NCBI RefSeq assembly: GCF_003697785.1
Contig: NZ_QOKZ01000010.1
Span: forward strand, 1 to 64,000
Direction: 5' to 3'
DNA from: Paracoccus alkanivorans
Lineage (GTDB): Bacteria; Pseudomonadota; Alphaproteobacteria; Rhodobacterales; Rhodobacteraceae
Length of the DNA: 64,000 nucleotides
Part shown: piece after piece, positions 1 to 8,675 of the stretch
Layout: every line of letters starts with the position of its first letter
How positions within the stretch are numbered: the first letter of the stretch is position 1
Translations under genes and position numbers: made by a program
The notes under the pieces: generated by a model
Database searches by the model: none
Seen by the model: the letters and a program-made list of their open reading frames with translations, nothing else
What the model was told of the DNA's origin: nothing

Positions 1-389
1 ACCACCACCTTCTGGTAATCCATGTGGTTCGAGATCACCGCCACGATATCGATCGGCAGCGCCCCGATCCGCCAGCGATACAGCAGGTCGTTCAGGCAAT
101 GCCCGAAGCGCGAGACCATCACGATCACCTTCATGCGTTCCGTCGCATCGTGAAACGCCCATCCCATGCCGAAAGGCTCGGCGACGGCGTCGAAACCCTC
201 GCGCAATTTCTCCAACGTGACACCGGTTTCGGAACGAAAGGAAATACGGGTGAAAAAGCGTCCGGTCAGGTCATCGTCGAACTGCGCCGCATCAGTGATG
301 TTGCAGCCATGTTCGGCCAGATAGCCCGAGATTGCGGCCACGATGCCGCGGCGCGATTCGCATTGCACGGTCAGGACATAGTTGCTCAT
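1..389 (-). CDS. purU: Formyltetrahydrofolate deformylase, N-terminal part (cut by window edge)
   Basis: The first 129 codons of PurU, which hydrolyses 10-formyl-THF to formate and THF in the cytoplasm and so balances one-carbon pools. Translation begins MSNYVLTVQCESRRGIVAAI, the ACT domain that opens this family (about residues 1-80), with the SGYLAEHGCNI stretch typical of it. It continues into MKVIVMVSRFGHCLNDLLYR, the start of the formyltransferase-like catalytic domain, where HCLNDLLYR is highly characteristic. The catalytic Asn/His/Asp residues lie beyond base 1. The start ATG is at 387-389, and this protein begins with the usual short leader. The rest of the gene is outside the window, so intactness cannot be judged. 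Confidence 0.92.
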   Translation of the reverse strand, partial: MSNYVLTVQCESRRGIVAAISGYLAEHGCNITDAAQFDDDLTGRFFTRISFRSETGVTLEKLREGFDAVAEPFGMGWAFHDATERMKVIVMVSRFGHCLNDLLYRWRIGALPIDIVAVISNHMDYQKVV

Positions 390-663
390 GCAGGCATTCC
401 TTTCAAAACTGGGGCGAGTATCCGGCGATGCGGTCTCATGGGGTTGTTTTAAAGATACACGTCGCCGGTCTGGCTAGCACGGGGATCGCGGGAACCCGTG
501 GCCGAAGGCGAACAGTCAGGCAATGAAACCGTCATCCGATGCTGCAATCCGCAAATCGCGCGAAATTCGCGATGCCCCGCATCGGTGGGTCACATGAAAT
601 TCAATTGCAGCCAGTGCTTCGAAGATATTGGCTTCCTTTATTGTCTGAAACCGAGGAGCCAAC

Positions 664-1041
664 ATGCTACGTTTTTCTGCGATGATCATTGCCCTCATGG
701 CCGTAACGGCCCCGCCAGTTGCGGCTCAGAACCATTCGTCCATGGAGCACGGGGAAGGCGGGCATTCGCAAGCCGACCAATCGGCCTCGACCGCCGCATT
801 CCAGGATGCCATGGATACCATGCATGAGGAGATGATGATCGATTATACCGGCAATCCCGATATCGATTTCATGCGCGGCATGATCCCGCATCATCAAGGC
901 GCCATAGATATGGCCCGGATCGTTCTGGAACATGGCAAGGATCCCGAGGTGCGCAAGCTGGCCGAGGACGTCATCAAGGCCCAGGAGGGCGAGATCGAGA
1001 TGATGAGGGAATGGCTGAAGGAAAACGACACCGCCAAATGA
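664..1041 (+). CDS. DUF305 family exported protein
   Basis: A 125-residue protein with a signal peptide (about residues 1-21, ending in VAA) and one DUF305 domain. The family hallmark is the pair of histidines in GMIPHHQGAIDMA (His76, His77). A second histidine region lies near residues 29-34 (EHGEGGH), and methionines are frequent, as expected of a periplasmic metal-binding protein. Some DUF305 proteins are linked to copper handling, but function here is not proven. It is monocistronic: 270 bases separate it from purU and the next gene converges on it. An AGGAG-like sequence lies about 5 bases before the ATG. Confidence 0.85.
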   Translation: MLRFSAMIIALMAVTAPPVAAQNHSSMEHGEGGHSQADQSASTAAFQDAMDTMHEEMMIDYTGNPDIDFMRGMIPHHQGAIDMARIVLEHGKDPEVRKLAEDVIKAQEGEIEMMREWLKENDTAK

Positions 1042-1200
1042 TCGGCATGTTCTTCGGTTCCGCCCGGAATCGGTATGAAGAAAAGTAGAATCGGTCAATC
1101 ATTGCCGGGTGGGCAAGGACATGCAGAGCCTTGCTTGCCCGGACAGTTCGCATTCGGCCGGGCTGCACCGGAGATGGCCTTGCTGTGCGATCAACAGGGA

Positions 1201-2100
1201 CTACCTGAATGATGAAAAGCCGAGCCTGCCTTCCATCTCGTGGTCAAGCTCGCTGCTAAGGAAGTCTCGGTCCTCCTGGGTGAAAACCGGCTCGGACCGC
1301 CGGGGTCCAGAGAGGGTTCGCCCGAATTTACCCAGCCAGGTCGAGGGCAGGATCAATTTGCCCGCATTGATCTTCAGGTCGAAGACATCCCGGATTGCCC
1401 GCAGGACCGCTTGCGGGTTGCCGATCAGATCGGAATGGCGAACCAGCGCCACGTTGCAATCCCTGTTGAGAATGCCCCAGAAAGCGGCGTGCTTGGTGTT
1501 TCTCAACTGAACCGGGTTCGCCGGGGGGGTTCCTGTAATCGGATGCCGGTCGGCCTGCACGGGAAGACCCAACGCCTTGCGTCCCCGCAGAGCAGACATA
1601 CCCCTGGGACGATCCAGCACGGTTATCCAGGGGGACCGGAGAAACTCGGAAAAACTGATATTCGTAAACTCGTCGGGGACATGAAAGGGCTTGGTGTAGA
1701 GGCTTTTCAGCCAGCTTTCCGGTTCCCGGAACATGATGACGATCAGATCCGTCGGGAAAATGGCGGTGAAACCGGGAAAGCCGTGCGTCCAGCCATATTT
1801 CCGTGTTCCGGCAAGCTGCGTGTTCCGCTCCAACAGGAAGCGCATGTAGTTCGTCCCGGTGCACCGCTCTCCCAGAACCTGGAACTGTGTGATTCCCGAG
1901 GCCGGGATCCTGTTATAGGCGATGAGATTGTTGCCCCCGATATGCGCGTCGGGGCATCCGGTAGGGGTTTCAGAGCGCTTCATTATGTCAAATCTATCGA
2001 GTTGGAAACTGCCTTCGAAACCATGCGAGCATGCGTGAGCGGGGTCAAGGCTGCCCCGATTGATGGTCTCTGCCGTCGCGCGGAATGAAAAAAATGACAC
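1201..2100 (-). CDS. Sulfotransferase-like protein
   Basis: A protein of up to 299 residues with features of PAPS-dependent sulfotransferases. A loop QVLGERCTGTNYM stands where the 5'-phosphosulfate loop is expected, and VIMFREPESWLKSLY matches the 3'-phosphate motif (Arg plus a Ser three to ten residues later). The C-terminal half (RHSDLIGNPQAVLRAI) also fits the fold. The full frame starts with GTG at 2098-2100; an ATG at 1981-1983 gives a shorter form of 260 residues (MKRSETPTG), and neither has a strong ribosome site. The acceptor could be a cell-surface glycan, but the neighbours give no clue. Local base composition seems less GC-biased than around it, which is compatible with transfer. 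Confidence 0.7.
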   Translation of the reverse strand: MSFFSFRATAETINRGSLDPAHACSHGFEGSFQLDRFDIMKRSETPTGCPDAHIGGNNLIAYNRIPASGITQFQVLGERCTGTNYMRFLLERNTQLAGTRKYGWTHGFPGFTAIFPTDLIVIMFREPESWLKSLYTKPFHVPDEFTNISFSEFLRSPWITVLDRPRGMSALRGRKALGLPVQADRHPITGTPPANPVQLRNTKHAAFWGILNRDCNVALVRHSDLIGNPQAVLRAIRDVFDLKINAGKLILPSTWLGKFGRTLSGPRRSEPVFTQEDRDFLSSELDHEMEGRLGFSSFR

Positions 2101-2301
2101 TTATCCCGTCAGCAGCGAGAACAGGGGCGGTGCCGAGGTCCATCGGGATCGCCTTGATCGCAATCCTTTTTTTCCCGGCAGGGGTAGCTTGATCGTTGCG
2201 ATGCTTTAAATAATTTCTTTTTAATTCAATGAAATATAAGAATATTTACCGCAATCCATCTTTTGCCAGGTGGCTGCGTATGCAAAGCGCTTCGAAGCGG
2301 A

Positions 2302-2345
2302 CTGTCATAAAAGTGACATTATTCAGTTGCGTAACCGTCACAATT
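2302..2345 (+). promoter_or_regulatory. Tandem Pho-box repeats upstream of pstS (PhoB binding sites)
   Basis: Four consecutive 11-base units can be read: CTGTCATAAAA (2302), GTGACATTATT (2313), CAGTTGCGTAA (2324) and CCGTCACAATT (2335). The first, second and fourth match the CTGTCAT-type half-site bound by PhoB, with the expected 11-base period. The block lies about 55 to 97 bases before the pstS ATG, and phoB is the last gene of the same cluster, so autoregulation under phosphate starvation is the natural reading. Confidence 0.8.
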
Positions 2346-2398
2346 CGGGGGTAGTCAGCGACTCGCTAGTTTTCACACCCAATACAGGGAGTACCCCT

Positions 2399-3430
2399 AT
2401 GAAATCCCTCGGCCTCACGGCAACGGCTTTGTCCGTCGTTGCATTGTCCGCGACCGCTGCCACGGCGCGTGACCAGATCCAGATCGCCGGTTCCTCGACC
2501 GTGCTGCCCTATGCCACGATCGTTGCCGAAGCCTTTGGCGAAAACACCGATTTCCCGACCCCGGTTGTGGAATCGGGCGGTTCCTCGGCCGGCCTCAAGA
2601 AATTCTGCGAAGGTGTGGGCGAAAACACCGTCGATATCGCCAATGCCAGCCGCGCCATCAAGGACAGCGAAATCGAGACCTGCGCCGCCAATGGCGTGAC
2701 CGATATCATCGAGGTTCGCATCGGCTATGACGGGATCGTCTTTGCCAACGCCTCCAGCGGTCCGGATTTCGTCTTTACCCCGGCCGACTGGTTCAACGCC
2801 CTGTCCGCCAAGGTCGTCAAGGACGGCGAGATCGTCGACAACAGCGCGGCCAACTGGAACGAGGTGAATCCGGATCTGCCGGAACAGCCGATCCTGGCCT
2901 TTGTTCCCGGCACCAAGCACGGCACCCGCGAAGTCTTCGAGGAGAAGGTCATCCTGGCCGGCTGCGAGGAATCCGGTGCGATGGAAGTCTTCGCCGCTGA
3001 GATGGGTGACGAGGAAAAGGCCGAGGAAGCCTGCATGACGCTGCGCACCGATGGCAAGTCGGTCGATATCGACGGTGACTATACCGAGACGCTGGCTCGC
3101 ATCGAAAGCGATCCCAACGGCATCGGCGTGTTCGGCCTGTCCTTCTACGAGAACAACACCGACAAGCTGAAAGTGGCCACCATGTCCGGTGTGACCCCCT
3201 CGACCGAAACCATCGCTTCGGGCGAATATCCGGTTTCGCGCCCGCTGTATTTCTATGTCAAGAAACAGCATATCGGCGAAATTCCGGGTCTGAAGGAATA
3301 TGCCGAGTTCTTCGTCGCCGATGAACTGGCCGGTCCCGATGGCCCGCTGGCCGAATACGGTCTGGTTGCGGATCCCGAACTGGCCGCGACGCAGGAAGCC
3401 GTGACTAACGAAACGGTCATGTCGAAGTAA
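2399..3430 (+). CDS. pstS: Phosphate ABC transporter, periplasmic phosphate-binding protein
   Basis: PstS captures inorganic phosphate in the periplasm and delivers it to PstCA. The start chosen is the ATG at 2399, giving 343 residues with a clean signal peptide ending TAATA before RDQIQIAGSS; a longer in-frame extension upstream runs through the Pho boxes and is not credible. The phosphate-binding signature IAGSSTVLPY and the loop VVESGGSSAGLKKFCEG are present, as is the later binding segment FVPGTKHGTREVFEEK. It is first in pstSCAB-phoU-phoB and follows the Pho boxes directly. A stable hairpin after the stop codon probably separates its abundant transcript from the downstream genes. Confidence 0.95.
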   Translation: MKSLGLTATALSVVALSATAATARDQIQIAGSSTVLPYATIVAEAFGENTDFPTPVVESGGSSAGLKKFCEGVGENTVDIANASRAIKDSEIETCAANGVTDIIEVRIGYDGIVFANASSGPDFVFTPADWFNALSAKVVKDGEIVDNSAANWNEVNPDLPEQPILAFVPGTKHGTREVFEEKVILAGCEESGAMEVFAAEMGDEEKAEEACMTLRTDGKSVDIDGDYTETLARIESDPNGIGVFGLSFYENNTDKLKVATMSGVTPSTETIASGEYPVSRPLYFYVKKQHIGEIPGLKEYAEFFVADELAGPDGPLAEYGLVADPELAATQEAVTNETVMSK

Positions 3431-3437
3431 TCCGTGT

Positions 3438-3467
3438 CCGGGTGGCGCGGCTCTTCGCGCCACCCGG
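3438..3467 (+). terminator. Intercistronic hairpin between pstS and pstC
   Basis: A perfect 12-base-pair stem, CCGGGTGGCGCG (3438-3449) pairing with CGCGCCACCCGG (3456-3467), with a 6-base loop. It begins 7 bases after the pstS stop. No T-run follows, so it looks more like a partial terminator or 3'-end stabiliser than a full stop. That would give more pstS than pstC message, the usual need for a binding protein. Confidence 0.75.
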
Positions 3468-3503
3468 TATTCATGCTTGTCGCCATTACGCAAGGAACGT
3501 CAG

Positions 3504-4709
3504 ATGCCGCTGTCCTGGGCATTGCTTGCCAGTCTGTTGCTGGCCGTTGCCGGTTACCTGATCGGGCGCAGCCGGGCCTATGCCACGGCAGGGTCCGATA
3601 TCCGCAACCTGCATAGCCGCCCCACCTATCACGGCGCCAGCGTGGCGCTGTTGACGCTGACTCCGGCCATTATCGTGATGATCGTCGCGTCGCTTCTGCG
3701 CATGGCGAAAACGCTTTCTCCCGAAGCCGCGGGGCTGGTCGGGTTGTTCGCGCTGGCTGCGGCCATCGCCGGTCTTGGCTGGGGCATCACCCGTATCGGG
3801 GCCGGATACCAGGCGCGCAACGTGGTCGAGCGGATCGTGCTGGGGGTGCTGATCTTCTGCTCTTCCATCGCCATTCTGACGACTGCCGGGATCGTGCTGT
3901 CGCTGATTTTCGAGACCGGGCATTTTTTCCAGAAATATAACTGGCTGGGCTTTTTCTTTGGAACGGAATGGACGCCGCGCTTCCAGGGCAATTCCGCATT
4001 GGGCATCCTGCCGCTGCTATGGGGCACGCTCTATATCAGCGTGATCGCGCTGCTGGTCGCGGTGCCGATCGGGATGTTCGCCGCCATCTACATGTCGGAA
4101 TATGCCAGCAAGCGTGTGCGCGGCATCGCCAAACCGGCAATCGAGATCCTCGCGGGGATCCCGACCATCGTCTATGGTCTTTTCGCCCTGATCACCGTTG
4201 GCCCGATGCTGCGGGACTATTTCGCGCAGCCCTTGGGGCTGGGAAATTCCGGGTCGTCCGTGCTCACTGCAGGGCTGGTGATGGGCATCATGCTGATCCC
4301 CTTTGTCAGTTCGCTGTCTGACGACATCATCAATGCTGTGCCGCAAAGCATGCGCGACGGTGCGCTTGGCCTGGGTTCAACCCCCTCCGAGACCATCCGC
4401 CAGGTTGTGCTGCCCGCCGCCTTGCCCGGTGTTGTGGGGGCGGTGCTGCTGGCCGCCAGCCGTGCCATCGGCGAGACGATGATCGTGGTGCTGGGGGCCG
4501 GTGCCGCCGCGAGGCTGGGGCTCAATCCCTTCGAGGCGATGACCACGATCACCGTCAAGATCGTCAGCCAGTTGACCGGTGACAACGATTTCGCCGCGCC
4601 CGAGACGCTGGTTGCCTTTGCCCTCGGTCTGACGCTGTTCGTCATCACCCTGGGGCTGAACATTGTCGCGCTTTATATCGTGCGCAAATATCGCGAGCAG
4701 TACGAATGA
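3504..4709 (+). CDS. pstC: Phosphate ABC transporter permease PstC
   Basis: One of the two inner-membrane permeases of the PstSCAB phosphate importer. The 401-residue product has an extended N-terminal region with additional hydrophobic segments before the core ABC permease domain (about residues 170-395), as in other alphaproteobacterial PstC. The core carries the EAA-type coupling sequence SMRDGALGLGSTPSETIRQV, which docks on PstB. The start at 3504 is preceded by AAGGAACG; an in-frame ATG-like start 27 bases earlier lacks this site. Its stop overlaps the pstA start (ATGA), so the two are translationally coupled. Confidence 0.93.
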   Translation: MPLSWALLASLLLAVAGYLIGRSRAYATAGSDIRNLHSRPTYHGASVALLTLTPAIIVMIVASLLRMAKTLSPEAAGLVGLFALAAAIAGLGWGITRIGAGYQARNVVERIVLGVLIFCSSIAILTTAGIVLSLIFETGHFFQKYNWLGFFFGTEWTPRFQGNSALGILPLLWGTLYISVIALLVAVPIGMFAAIYMSEYASKRVRGIAKPAIEILAGIPTIVYGLFALITVGPMLRDYFAQPLGLGNSGSSVLTAGLVMGIMLIPFVSSLSDDIINAVPQSMRDGALGLGSTPSETIRQVVLPAALPGVVGAVLLAASRAIGETMIVVLGAGAAARLGLNPFEAMTTITVKIVSQLTGDNDFAAPETLVAFALGLTLFVITLGLNIVALYIVRKYREQYE

Positions 4710-6061
4710 CCGATCTTCCGATGCCGCAGTCCGGCGCAATGCCCGCGCCGAAATCCTCGCTGATGGTCGCGGATGCGCGCACCCGCCGCCGCAACGCCGC
4801 CGAGAAGCGCTTTCGCCTCTATGGCGCGGGGGCGATCGGGATTGCGATGATCGCGCTGGTCGTTCTGCTGAGCTCGATCATCTCGGGCGGGGCAGGAGCG
4901 TTCCGACAGACCTACCTGTCGATTCCCGTCGCGCTGGATGCCGAGACGCTGGACCCCAAGGGCAACCGTAACCTGGACGAGATGTCCAAGGTGCTGACGC
5001 TGTCCTATGGCAAGGTGCTGGATCGCGCGGTCGAGGCCGCGGTTGCCAGCTCGGGGATCGAAATCGCGGAACTGGCCGAGAAGGATATCGACAACCTCGT
5101 GTCGAAAGAAGCATCGGCGCATCTGCGCGACCGGGTGCTGGCAGATCCCGAACTGGTCGGGCAGACGGTCGATGTGAACGTATTGGTAAACGGCCGGATC
5201 GACGGCTATTTCAAGGGCCGCGTGACGATGGAAAGCGCAGCGGCGGACAGCAATACCTCGCCGCAGCAGCTGATGTTGGCCGATGCGCTGAGGGAACAAG
5301 GGGTGCTGGTCACCCGCTTCAACTGGGACTTCATCACCAACCCCGACGCCTCGGACCAGCGGCCCGAGGCGGCAGGCGTGGGTGTGGCTATCCTTGGTTC
5401 GTTCTACATGATGCTGGTGGTGCTGCTGCTCGCCGTTCCGATCGGCGTGGCGGCGTCGATCTATCTTGAGGAGTTCGCGCCGAAGAATCGCTGGACCGAT
5501 GTGATCGAGGTGAATATCTCGAATCTCGCCGCCGTGCCCTCCATCGTGTTCGGTATCCTCGGTCTTGCCGCCTTCATCAATTTCGCAGGACTGCCGCAAT
5601 CGGCCCCGATCGTGGGTGGGCTGGTCCTGACACTGATGACGCTGCCGACCATTATCATCTCGACCCGCGCCGCGCTGAAGGCGGTGCCGCCGTCGATCCG
5701 CGATGCGGCGCTTGGTGTCGGCGCCTCCAAGATGCAGTCAGTGTTCCACCATGTCCTGCCGCTGGCCATGCCCGGCATCCTGACCGGCACGATCATCGGG
5801 CTGGCACAGGCACTGGGCGAGACCGCACCGCTGTTGCTGATCGGCATGGTGGCCTTTGTCCGCGAATTCCCCGCCGCCCCGCCGGAAGGGCTGTTCGACC
5901 CCGCCTCGGCCTTGCCGGTGCAGGTCTATAACTGGACGCAGCGCGCCGACCCGGCCTTTATCGAGCGGGCCTCGGGTGCGATCATCGTGCTGCTGATCTT
6001 CCTTTTCTGCATGAACTTGCTGGCCATCTTCCTGCGCCGCCGGTTCGAGCGTCGTTGGTAA
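4706..6061 (+). CDS. pstA: Phosphate ABC transporter permease PstA with N-terminal extension
   Basis: The second phosphate permease. At 451 residues it is far longer than the roughly 300 of E. coli PstA. A first membrane helix (about residues 45-70) is followed by about 160 residues, probably periplasmic, of the DUF3333 type (TYLSIPVALDAETLDPKGNR onward), then the ABC permease domain from about residue 230. The coupling loop is SIRDAALGVGASKMQSVFHH. The long extension is normal for Rhodobacterales and related alphaproteobacteria. It starts inside the pstC stop codon and is followed 23 bases later by pstB. Confidence 0.93.
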   Translation: MTDLPMPQSGAMPAPKSSLMVADARTRRRNAAEKRFRLYGAGAIGIAMIALVVLLSSIISGGAGAFRQTYLSIPVALDAETLDPKGNRNLDEMSKVLTLSYGKVLDRAVEAAVASSGIEIAELAEKDIDNLVSKEASAHLRDRVLADPELVGQTVDVNVLVNGRIDGYFKGRVTMESAAADSNTSPQQLMLADALREQGVLVTRFNWDFITNPDASDQRPEAAGVGVAILGSFYMMLVVLLLAVPIGVAASIYLEEFAPKNRWTDVIEVNISNLAAVPSIVFGILGLAAFINFAGLPQSAPIVGGLVLTLMTLPTIIISTRAALKAVPPSIRDAALGVGASKMQSVFHHVLPLAMPGILTGTIIGLAQALGETAPLLLIGMVAFVREFPAAPPEGLFDPASALPVQVYNWTQRADPAFIERASGAIIVLLIFLFCMNLLAIFLRRRFERRW

Positions 6062-6083
6062 TACGGCGAAAGGAGCCTAGAAT

Positions 6084-6881
6084 ATGTACGACATCAACCG
6101 AGCGGAGAGTGCCGTGACCCAGCAGGATATCAAGATCTCGGCCAAGGATGTGCAGGTCTATTATGGCGACAAGCATGCCATCAAGGATGTGAATGTCGAA
6201 ATCCTCGACAAGACGGTGACCGCCTTCATCGGCCCCTCGGGCTGCGGCAAGTCGACCTTTCTGCGCTGCATCAACCGGATGAACGACACCATCCCCATTG
6301 CCCGCATCGAGGGCAAGATCGCCCTTGATGGCGAGGATATCTACGACCGTCGCGTCGATCCGGTGCAGCTTCGCGCCAAGGTCGGCATGGTGTTCCAGAA
6401 ACCGAATCCCTTCCCCAAGTCGATCTATGACAATGTCGCTTACGGCCCGCGCATCCATGGCCTGTCGCGCAACAAGGCCGAACTGGACGAGATCGTAGAG
6501 AAATCGCTGCGCGGCGCGGCCTTGTGGAACGAGGTCAAGGACCGGCTGAACGAGCCGGGCACCGGCCTGTCGGGCGGCCAGCAACAGCGTTTGTGCATCG
6601 CCCGTGCCGTGGCTACCGCGCCCGAGGTATTGCTGATGGACGAGCCCTGCTCGGCGCTTGACCCGATCGCCACCGGCCAGGTCGAGGAATTGATCGACCA
6701 GCTGCGCTCGGAATACTCGGTCGTCATCGTGACCCATTCGATGCAGCAGGCCGCCCGCGTCAGCCAGAAGACCGCCTTTTTCCACCTCGGCAACCTGGTC
6801 GAATATGGCGAGACCGACGATATCTTTACCAAGCCACAGGATTCACGCACCGAGGCCTATATCTCGGGCCGCATCGGCTGA
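6084..6881 (+). CDS. pstB: Phosphate ABC transporter ATP-binding protein PstB
   Basis: The 265-residue ATPase that powers phosphate import. The sequence has Walker [10 protein letters not shown], the PstB-typical RCINRMND just after it, the Q-loop [15 protein letters not shown], the ABC signature [14 protein letters not shown], Walker [14 protein letters not shown] and the switch His in [12 protein letters not shown]. All catalytic elements are intact. The start has a good ribosome site (AAGGAG, 8 bases). It sits between pstA and phoU in the phosphate operon. Confidence 0.96.
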   Translation: MYDINRAESAVTQQDIKISAKDVQVYYGDKHAIKDVNVEILDKTVTAFIGPSGCGKSTFLRCINRMNDTIPIARIEGKIALDGEDIYDRRVDPVQLRAKVGMVFQKPNPFPKSIYDNVAYGPRIHGLSRNKAELDEIVEKSLRGAALWNEVKDRLNEPGTGLSGGQQQRLCIARAVATAPEVLLMDEPCSALDPIATGQVEELIDQLRSEYSVVIVTHSMQQAARVSQKTAFFHLGNLVEYGETDDIFTKPQDSRTEAYISGRIG

Positions 6882-6901
6882 CCCCCCGGGAGGAGACAGG
6901 A

Positions 6902-7630
6902 ATGATCAACCGCGACAAGCATATATCCTCTGCGTTCGACCGCGATCTGGAGACGATCCAGGCCCAGGTCGTCAAGATGGGCGGCATGGTCGAGGTCGCC
7001 ATCGCGGATGCCGCGGCGGCGCTGGAAGCCCGGGACGAGGAACTGGCCGAAGAGGTTCGCCGCCGCGACAAGGCGATCGACACGCTGGAGCTGCAGATCA
7101 ACGAGGATGCGGCACGGCTGATCGCCCTGCGCGCGCCCACGGCCACCGATCTGCGCATGGTGCTGGCGGTGATGAAGATCGCCGCCTCTCTGGAACGCGT
7201 GGGTGACTACGCCAAGAACATGGCCAAGCGGACCGATGTTCTGACACAGATGCCGGTGATCGATGGCTCGGGTATGGCGATCCGCCGAATGGCGCAGGCG
7301 GTCAGCAAGATGCTGCAGGACGCGCTGGACAGCTATATCCGCCGCGATGGCGAACTGGCCGAGGATGTCCGCCAGCGCGACCTGGAGGTGGACCAGATGT
7401 ATAATGCACTGTTCCGCGAGTTCCTGACCCATATGATGGAGGATCCGCGCAACATCACCGCCTGCATGCATCTGCATTTCATCGCCAAGAATATCGAACG
7501 GATGGGCGATCACGCGACATCGATCGCCGAGCAGGTGATCTATCTGGTCACCGGCGAATTGCCCGAGGACAGCCGGCCCAAGGCCAGCAGCGTGTCGGTC
7601 GATGCCGGGATAGCGAGCAGCGAGGGATGA
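6902..7630 (+). CDS. phoU: Phosphate signalling protein PhoU
   Basis: PhoU links the Pst transporter to the PhoR/PhoB two-component system and prevents uncontrolled phosphate uptake. The 242-residue protein consists of two three-helix PhoU repeats. Repeat 1 ends with the metal-site sequence IAASLERVGDYAKNMAKR and repeat 2 with the matching FIAKNIERMGDHATSIAEQ; the conserved E-R-x-G-D in each binds metal. A GGAGGAGACAGG ribosome site precedes the ATG. It follows pstB by 20 bases and precedes phoB by 4 bases. Confidence 0.95.
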   Translation: MINRDKHISSAFDRDLETIQAQVVKMGGMVEVAIADAAAALEARDEELAEEVRRRDKAIDTLELQINEDAARLIALRAPTATDLRMVLAVMKIAASLERVGDYAKNMAKRTDVLTQMPVIDGSGMAIRRMAQAVSKMLQDALDSYIRRDGELAEDVRQRDLEVDQMYNALFREFLTHMMEDPRNITACMHLHFIAKNIERMGDHATSIAEQVIYLVTGELPEDSRPKASSVSVDAGIASSEG

Positions 7631-7634
7631 CGGG

Positions 7635-8324
7635 ATGACGACACAGGCCCCATGCGTATTGGTTGTGGAAGACGAGGGCGCGCAGCGCGAGGTCCTGCAA
7701 TACAATCTCGAGGCCGAGGGTTTCGAGGTGGTGGTGGCTGACAACGGCGAGGACGCGTTGCTGCTGGTGCAGGAGGAGCAGCCCGATCTGTTGGTGCTGG
7801 ACTGGATGCTGCCCAAGGTTTCGGGGATAGAGGTCTGCCGCCAGGTCAAGGCCGATCCGGCGACGCGCAGCATCCCGATCATCATGCTGTCGGCGCGCAG
7901 CGAGGAAACCGACCGCGTGCGTGGACTGGAGACCGGGGCGGATGATTATGTCGTCAAGCCCTATTCCGTTGTCGAACTGATGGCCCGGTTGCGCACACAG
8001 TTGCGCCGCACCCGGCCCGCGACCATGGGCGAAAGGCTGAGTTTCGGCGACATCATCCTGGATGCCGCCGAACATCGGGTCTTTCGCGCGGGTCAGCCTT
8101 TGCATCTGGGGCCGACGGAATTCCGGCTGCTCTCCACGCTGATGGAGAAACCGGGCCGGGTCTGGACGCGCGAGCAATTGCTGGACCGGGTCTGGGGCCG
8201 CGATATCTATGTCGATACCCGGACCATCGACGTGCATGTGGGACGGCTGCGCAAGGCGCTGATGACCAATGGAGGCGACAATCCGGTGCGCACCGTGCGT
8301 GGCACCGGTTACGCGCTTGGCTGA
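7635..8324 (+). CDS. phoB: Phosphate regulon response regulator PhoB
   Basis: An OmpR-family transcription factor that, when phosphorylated, binds Pho boxes such as those before pstS. It is 229 residues long: receiver domain (about 1-120) with phospho-acceptor Asp in LLVLDWMLPK, conserved Lys in DDYVVKPYS, and a winged-helix DNA-binding domain (about 130-229) with VWTREQLLDRVWGRD and TIDVHVGRLRKAL. It ends the pst operon. Its usual partner kinase PhoR is not encoded in this window, unlike the common arrangement in which phoR lies next to pst genes. Confidence 0.94.
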   Translation: MTTQAPCVLVVEDEGAQREVLQYNLEAEGFEVVVADNGEDALLLVQEEQPDLLVLDWMLPKVSGIEVCRQVKADPATRSIPIIMLSARSEETDRVRGLETGADDYVVKPYSVVELMARLRTQLRRTRPATMGERLSFGDIILDAAEHRVFRAGQPLHLGPTEFRLLSTLMEKPGRVWTREQLLDRVWGRDIYVDTRTIDVHVGRLRKALMTNGGDNPVRTVRGTGYALG

Positions 8325-8675
8325 CCGTCTGCCCAGTTCCGGAACGGACAGGCTGCAACACGATCGGTTCGCGCCGATTTTTTGTATCATTTTGAATTAA
8401 TGTGGTAATAGTTTTATGCACATGCGTTTTCCTGGGGCAAGTCTCCGTGACGCGGGGCCAGATACCATAAGTGCGGCAGGGCAATGAATTTGCGGCAGGA
8501 ATTGCCTGTCGCCTCGCAATTCGCCGCCCGAATTTTTGGTCAACCCATCGCTGTCGAGAGTGCATCGGAAGAAAGGGAGCAGCGCGTGCCGGGCAAGACT
8601 GGAATGACCGCCGTTGCTCACCTACATGAAACGTGGCAATAAGCCCCCGAAGCAGGTCGAGCAGAGGTTCCGACA
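8325..8675. other. Intergenic region without a supported gene
   Basis: These 351 bases between phoB and the PCMT-like gene hold no convincing open frame. The part around 8375-8420 is AT-rich and could contain the promoter of the downstream methyltransferase-tolC pair, but no clear -35/-10 pair with good spacing stands out. No strong terminator hairpin was seen after phoB. Confidence 0.5.

Noticed and set aside
2270..2398. N-terminal extension of PstS
   Set aside because: It would translate through the Pho boxes and place a signal peptide 43 residues inside the protein; the ATG at 2399 gives a normal signal peptide.
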